A stretch of DNA of 64,000 nt from an uncultured Lachnoclostridium sp. (GTDB lineage: Bacteria; Bacillota; Clostridia; Lachnospirales; Lachnospiraceae). Below are positions 60,470 through 64,000 of this stretch, in pieces. Both the position numbers and the translations under genes were made by a program. The stretch covers positions 1 to 64,000 of the forward strand of contig CALWDO010000008.1 of the NCBI GenBank assembly GCA_944376715.1. The letters are read 5' to 3'. The notes below the pieces were generated by a model that was not told the DNA's origin, did no database searches, and saw nothing but the letters and a program-made list of their open reading frames with translations. Position 1 is the first letter of the stretch. The number at the start of each line of letters is the position of its first letter.

Positions 60470-62804
60470 ACCAGAAATCCCGGAGTATCTCCTCCAGCGT
60501 ATCCAGCCTGCAGTATCCATGCTGTTCCCATTCTCTCGGGAACAGCTTTTTATATGCCGTATTCTGAAACCGCTCGTCCAGAAGCAGGATCACCCCGCGG
60601 TCTTCATCCGTGCGGATCACCCGTCCGGCCGCCTGCTGCACCTTATTCATTCCCGGGTACTGATAGGCATAGGCAAAACCGTCCAGCCCTTTCTTTGAAA
60701 AATACTCTTTCAGGATCTCTCTTTCCAGGCAGACCTGGGGCAGCCCGGTTCCCACCACCATGGCGCCGATCAGGCGGTCGTCGGGCAGGTCTATCCCCTC
60801 TGAGAAGATTCCCCCCATCACGCAGAAAGCCGCCATACTCTTCTCATGCTCTTCCTCAAAAAGCAGCAGGAAATCTTCCCTCTCCTGCTCGTCCATAGAA
60901 GAATCCTGACGCACGCACAGAAAATCCTCGTCCCGGCACCTGTCATAGACCTCGTCCAGCATCCGGTAAGACGGGAAAAAGATCAAATAGTTGCCTTTCC
61001 TGCCGGACACCAGCCTTTTTACATATTCCGCCATCCTCTGATATTCCTGATCGCCTCTCCTGGCATAACGGCTGCTCACGTCGGTGCCGATCAGAAGCAG
61101 GCGGCGGTCCGCGTCAAAGGGCGACCGCGCATAGACCGCATAGTCCTCCGGATCTCCGGTCAGAAGCGTTTTGTAGTAATTGACCGGAAGCAAGGTAGCA
61201 GAAAAGAATACAGTGCTGATTCCACGGTCCAGACAAAGCCTTAAATTGGCCGCCGGGCAGACGCAGTACAGATGCAGCCAGAACCTGCCGTCCCCGTCCA
61301 GTCTGGTGTAAATCTCATAATTCTCATCCAGCCGGTCGCAGATATTCAGGAAACGGCGGATGGAAAAGTAAAAATCTGTCAGCGTTTTTTGCAGCTCTTC
61401 ATTCTCCGGATATTCCAGGAACCGCTCCAGTTCAGACGCCAGGTGCGTAAGCTGCAGAGAAAATGCTCCCACCTGGGGCAGACACTGCCAGCCGTCCGCG
61501 CACTCCCGCTTTAGTTCCAGAAGATGGCGGTTGCACCGTTCCAGAGCTTTTGTCAGCGCTCCGTCCTTTCCTCTCACCAGACGCTTCATCTCCAGAAAGT
61601 CTTCCTTGCAGAGCGCCTCGCTGTACATGGTCCTTCCCCGTTCCACCAGATTGTGCGCTTCGTCCACCAGGAACAGATACTCCCCCTTCGCTCCTTCGCC
61701 GAAGAACCGTTTCAAATACACATTGGGATCGAACACATAATTATAATCGCAGATCACCACGTCCACCCAGTCCGACAGATCCAGGCTCAGTTCAAACGGG
61801 CAGACCCGCCACTTGTCCGCGTGTTTCAGGATTACCTCCCTTGTATAAGCGTCTATGTCGCTGGTCCAGAGCTCATAGACCGCGTCGTTGATCCTGTCAA
61901 AGTGTCCTCCTGCATAAGGACAGTGATCCGGATTACATTCAGCTTCGCCGCAGATACACAGTTTTTCTTTTGCCGTCAGGATCAGGGATTTTACCCGGAT
62001 ATTCTGTCCCCGCAGAATATCCAGCGCATCCGCCGCCACCGTTCTTGTGATGGTCCTGGCAGTCAGGTAAAAGATCTTATCCGCAAGCCTCTCCCCCATG
62101 GCTTTCAGTGCCGGGAACAGTACGGACAGGGTCTTGCCGACTCCGGTGGGCGCCTGGATAAAGAGACGCTTCCTGCGCAGGATTGTTTTATAGACACTGA
62201 CAGCCAGTTTCTTCTGCCCTTCCCTGTACGCGAACGGGAATTCCAGTTTCTTCAGAGACGCCGTTCTTTTTTCCTTCCAGTGTACGGAAAAAACAACCCA
62301 TTTTTCATAAGCCGCCATCAGTTCCCCGAACCAGGACTCCAGCTCCTGCGCCGTATATTCTTCTTCAAAATACCGCAGCTCTTCCGTGTCCAGATTGGCA
62401 TAGATCATCCGGACCCGTATCTGTTCCAGATTCTTTTGCTCCGCATAGATATGGGCATAGCATTTTGCCTGTGCCAGATGTACCGGCGCCGCCGTCTCCA
62501 TGCGCCCCACATCCCCGTAGGTCCCCTTGATCTCATCCACGGTCACGGTCCCGTCATCCTGCCAGATCCCGTCGGCACGTCCTTCCACGCTGACCGGAAT
62601 CCCCCCAAGCTCCACGGTCTTCTTCAGCGTCACCTCCGGCTGGTACCCGTACGCCATGCGTCCCTGAATCTTCCGGTGAAGACGGCTCCCCGCCTGCATG
62701 GCTTCCGCATCCTTGCGCCCGCCCCGGCGGTTATCCAGATCTCCGCTCCGGAGTAAAAATTCCACCAGATTCCGCACCGAAATTCTCAGTATTTTATCTG
62801 CCAT
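60453..62804 (-). CDS. XPD/DinG-family helicase with N-terminal RecB/Cas4-like domain
   Basis: 783 residues. The N-terminal 180 residues are a PD-(D/E)xK domain: an early His in GSRLHRKIQ, Asp in VEGRADGIWQDDGTVTVDEIK (D..E.K active site) and a following Q..CYA helix, as in Cas4/RecB nucleases. The superfamily-2 helicase follows: Walker A APTGVGKTLSVLFPAL near 218, the iron-sulfur Cys cluster KEKLCICGEAECNPDHCPYA, DEAH box FLVDEAHNLVERGR, and late motifs MGGIFSEGIDLPDDRLIGAM and QQAAGRVIRTDEDRG. Structure-specific DNA unwinding and probably processing. Monocistronic; overlaps the LysR 3' end by 17 bases. Confidence 0.88.
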   Translation of the reverse strand: MADKILRISVRNLVEFLLRSGDLDNRRGGRKDAEAMQAGSRLHRKIQGRMAYGYQPEVTLKKTVELGGIPVSVEGRADGIWQDDGTVTVDEIKGTYGDVGRMETAAPVHLAQAKCYAHIYAEQKNLEQIRVRMIYANLDTEELRYFEEEYTAQELESWFGELMAAYEKWVVFSVHWKEKRTASLKKLEFPFAYREGQKKLAVSVYKTILRRKRLFIQAPTGVGKTLSVLFPALKAMGERLADKIFYLTARTITRTVAADALDILRGQNIRVKSLILTAKEKLCICGEAECNPDHCPYAGGHFDRINDAVYELWTSDIDAYTREVILKHADKWRVCPFELSLDLSDWVDVVICDYNYVFDPNVYLKRFFGEGAKGEYLFLVDEAHNLVERGRTMYSEALCKEDFLEMKRLVRGKDGALTKALERCNRHLLELKRECADGWQCLPQVGAFSLQLTHLASELERFLEYPENEELQKTLTDFYFSIRRFLNICDRLDENYEIYTRLDGDGRFWLHLYCVCPAANLRLCLDRGISTVFFSATLLPVNYYKTLLTGDPEDYAVYARSPFDADRRLLLIGTDVSSRYARRGDQEYQRMAEYVKRLVSGRKGNYLIFFPSYRMLDEVYDRCRDEDFLCVRQDSSMDEQEREDFLLLFEEEHEKSMAAFCVMGGIFSEGIDLPDDRLIGAMVVGTGLPQVCLEREILKEYFSKKGLDGFAYAYQYPGMNKVQQAAGRVIRTDEDRGVILLLDERFQNTAYKKLFPREWEQHGYCRLDTLEEILRDFWSKNTE

Positions 62805-62850
62805 CTGTGCCTGCGCCGTCCTTTCTCAAAAGTTTCCGTATACTCCAAAT

Positions 62851-62877
62851 GGGGACGCGGCTTATGCCGCGCCCCCA
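62851..62877. terminator. GC-rich hairpin between PTS and helicase genes
   Basis: GGGG(A)CGCGGC pairs with GCCGCG(C)CCCC around TTAT. It is not followed by a long T-run on either strand, so it may be a weak terminator or RNA-stabilising stem at the 3' end of the PTS transcript. Confidence 0.5.
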
Positions 62878-62905
62878 GTCGTTCAAAAGGGATTATAAAT
62901 ATCTG

Positions 62906-64000
62906 TTATTTGCAGAGCTTTTTGAATTCATCCGCCACAAACTGTACTTTTGTTCCCACAATAACCTGTACAGATTTCTGTCCCGGACGGATGACGCCCG
63001 CCACACCCGCAGATTTGATCTTCTTCTCATCTACCTTGGTGTAATCTTTGATCTCCAGACGAAGTCTGGTAATGCAGTTGTCAATAGAAGTCACGTTCTC
63101 TTTTCCTCCAACGCCTTCCAGGATGACTTTTGCCACTTCTGTAAAGTCGTCGTTAGCCAGAACCGCCTGTTTCTCAGCCTCTGTATCCTCATCCTCGCGT
63201 CCCGGAGTCTTCAGGTCAAACGCCTGGATCGCCACACGGAATACCAGGTAGAATACGATAAATGCCGCGATACCCAATGGGATGATCATCCAGGTATTCT
63301 GTGCTGCCGGAAGGAAGGAAGAAAATACCAGGTCCGTAGCGCCGGCGGAGAAACTGAAGCCTGCGCGGAATCCTACCAGCACGGTAACAAAAGTAAAGAT
63401 ACCGTACAGTACTGCGTAGATCAGGTACAGTACCGGAGCCAGGAACATGAAAGAGAACTCGAACGGCTCGGTTACACCGCAGACAAATGCACAGAGCGCA
63501 GCGGAAGCCAGAAGACCGATGGCCGCTTTCTTATTCTTAGCCGTATGTACCATAGCCAGAGCCGCGCCCGGGACACCGAACATCATGCACGGGAAGAATC
63601 CGGACATATACATGCCAAGGCTCCAGGATACATCTGCGGAGGTCTTTCCCGCCCAGTAGTTGGTCAGGTCGCCGATACCGATCGTATCGAACCAAAACAC
63701 GTTATTCAGTGCATGGTGCAGACCAAACGGGATCAGCAGACGGTTGAAGAATGCGTAGAGACCTGCACCTACAGCCTTCATGCCAAGGATCGCCTCGCCC
63801 AGAGCTACCAGCGCGCCGAAAACGATCGGCCATACAAACAACAGGACTACGGACACGATGATAGAGGTAACGCCTGCTACGATCGCCACACAACGTTTGC
63901 CGCTGAAGAAGGACAGCCAGTTGGGAAGCTGGGTTCCCTTAAATTTGTTGTAGCACATGGAACCGATGATACCTGCGATGATACCGATGAACGGGTTGGC
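62906..64000 (-). CDS. PTS sugar permease EIICB, glucose/N-acetylglucosamine family (partial at right edge)
   Basis: At least 364 residues; the frame is open to the window edge, so the N-terminus is missing. The EIIC part has eight or so membrane segments (GLHHALNNVFWFDTIGIGD, then GFFPCMMFGVPGAALAMV, ALCAFVCGVTEPFEFSFMFL with the substrate-binding Glu). An EIIB domain follows a linker, with phospho-Cys in IDNCITRLRLEIKD and VIVGTKVQFVADEFKKL at the end. It imports and phosphorylates a hexose, in the NagE/PtsG group. No EIIA domain follows the EIIB; any at the N-terminus is outside view. Confidence 0.88.
   Translation of the reverse strand, partial: ANPFIGIIAGIIGSMCYNKFKGTQLPNWLSFFSGKRCVAIVAGVTSIIVSVVLLFVWPIVFGALVALGEAILGMKAVGAGLYAFFNRLLIPFGLHHALNNVFWFDTIGIGDLTNYWAGKTSADVSWSLGMYMSGFFPCMMFGVPGAALAMVHTAKNKKAAIGLLASAALCAFVCGVTEPFEFSFMFLAPVLYLIYAVLYGIFTFVTVLVGFRAGFSFSAGATDLVFSSFLPAAQNTWMIIPLGIAAFIVFYLVFRVAIQAFDLKTPGREDEDTEAEKQAVLANDDFTEVAKVILEGVGGKENVTSIDNCITRLRLEIKDYTKVDEKKIKSAGVAGVIRPGQKSVQVIVGTKVQFVADEFKKLCK

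Noticed and set aside
61524-62756. 410-codon plus-strand frame over the helicase
   Set aside because: Opposite a helicase with intact Walker A, DEAH and iron-sulfur motifs.
1-64000. tRNA, rRNA genes and prophage
   Set aside because: No tRNA-like CCA-less cloverleaf signal, rRNA motif, integrase or phage structural gene was recognised on reading either strand.

Overview
The window looks like a chromosomal segment of a low-to-mid GC Firmicute of the class Clostridia, most likely a Lachnospiraceae. The signs are PolC, a DUF1836 protein, a YerC/TrpR-like regulator, a stand-alone Spo0A C-terminal-like domain, Shine-Dalgarno-led genes, a lysine riboswitch and Lachnospiraceae-type surface proteins. 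No genus is claimed. No tRNA, rRNA or CRISPR array was recognised.

Layout. (1) 1-22.4 kb is a Wzx/Wzy-type capsule or exopolysaccharide locus, transcribed leftward from a strong promoter at about 22.43 kb: ugd, a WbaP-type initiating sugar-phosphate transferase, a Wzz-like chain-length protein with a degenerate BY-kinase-like tail, a WecG/TagA/CpsF transferase, two hexapeptide acetyltransferases, two GT4 and two GT2 transferases, a GT11-type fucosyltransferase-like enzyme, a sugar epimerase, Wzy and Wzx. The left 17 kb is much more AT-rich than the rest. It is littered with debris: IS21 ends plus a broken istB, an IS200 tnpA stub, a frameshifted IS4-family element, a decayed IS110 element with its noncoding (bridge-RNA-type) leader, a second, decayed ugd, and small broken frames. 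(2) 22.4-36.4 kb is an accessory block: a ComEC-like metallo-beta-lactamase-fold protein, a 1574-residue secreted protein (dead transglutaminase-like module, five Ig-like repeats, putative clan GH-A glycosidase), a two-gene operon pairing a PD-(D/E)xK-like protein with a large helical protein, a MerR-methyltransferase fusion, and a three-gene operon with an intact nitrilase triad, a winged-helix protein and a helical protein. These two operons are the best candidates here for undescribed systems, possibly defence. (3) 36.5-38.6 kb holds rfbB-rfbD (dTDP-rhamnose) behind a promoter of MerR architecture, followed by an XRE regulator and an orphan Spo0A_C-like protein with a 0A-box-like site. (4) 39.4-56.5 kb is housekeeping: dgt, DUF1836, yerC, PHP and HAD hydrolases, purA, a thyA-dfr-ftsW-ispG-polC cluster, a YtqB/MnmM-like methyltransferase, a small surface protein, glyA and a DUF1294 protein. 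(5) 56.5-64 kb carries an amino-acid ABC transporter under a lysine riboswitch (so probably lysine uptake), a divergent LysR regulator, a RecB/Cas4-like plus XPD/DinG-type helicase, and a PTS EIICB gene that runs off the right edge.

How the genes fit together. Ugd and RfbB/RfbD supply UDP-glucuronate and dTDP-rhamnose precursors. The WbaP-like enzyme starts the lipid-linked repeat, the glycosyltransferases and acetyltransferases build and decorate it, Wzx flips it, Wzy polymerises it and the Wzz-like protein sets its length. All functions are read from sequence motifs and family knowledge; no database search was run.
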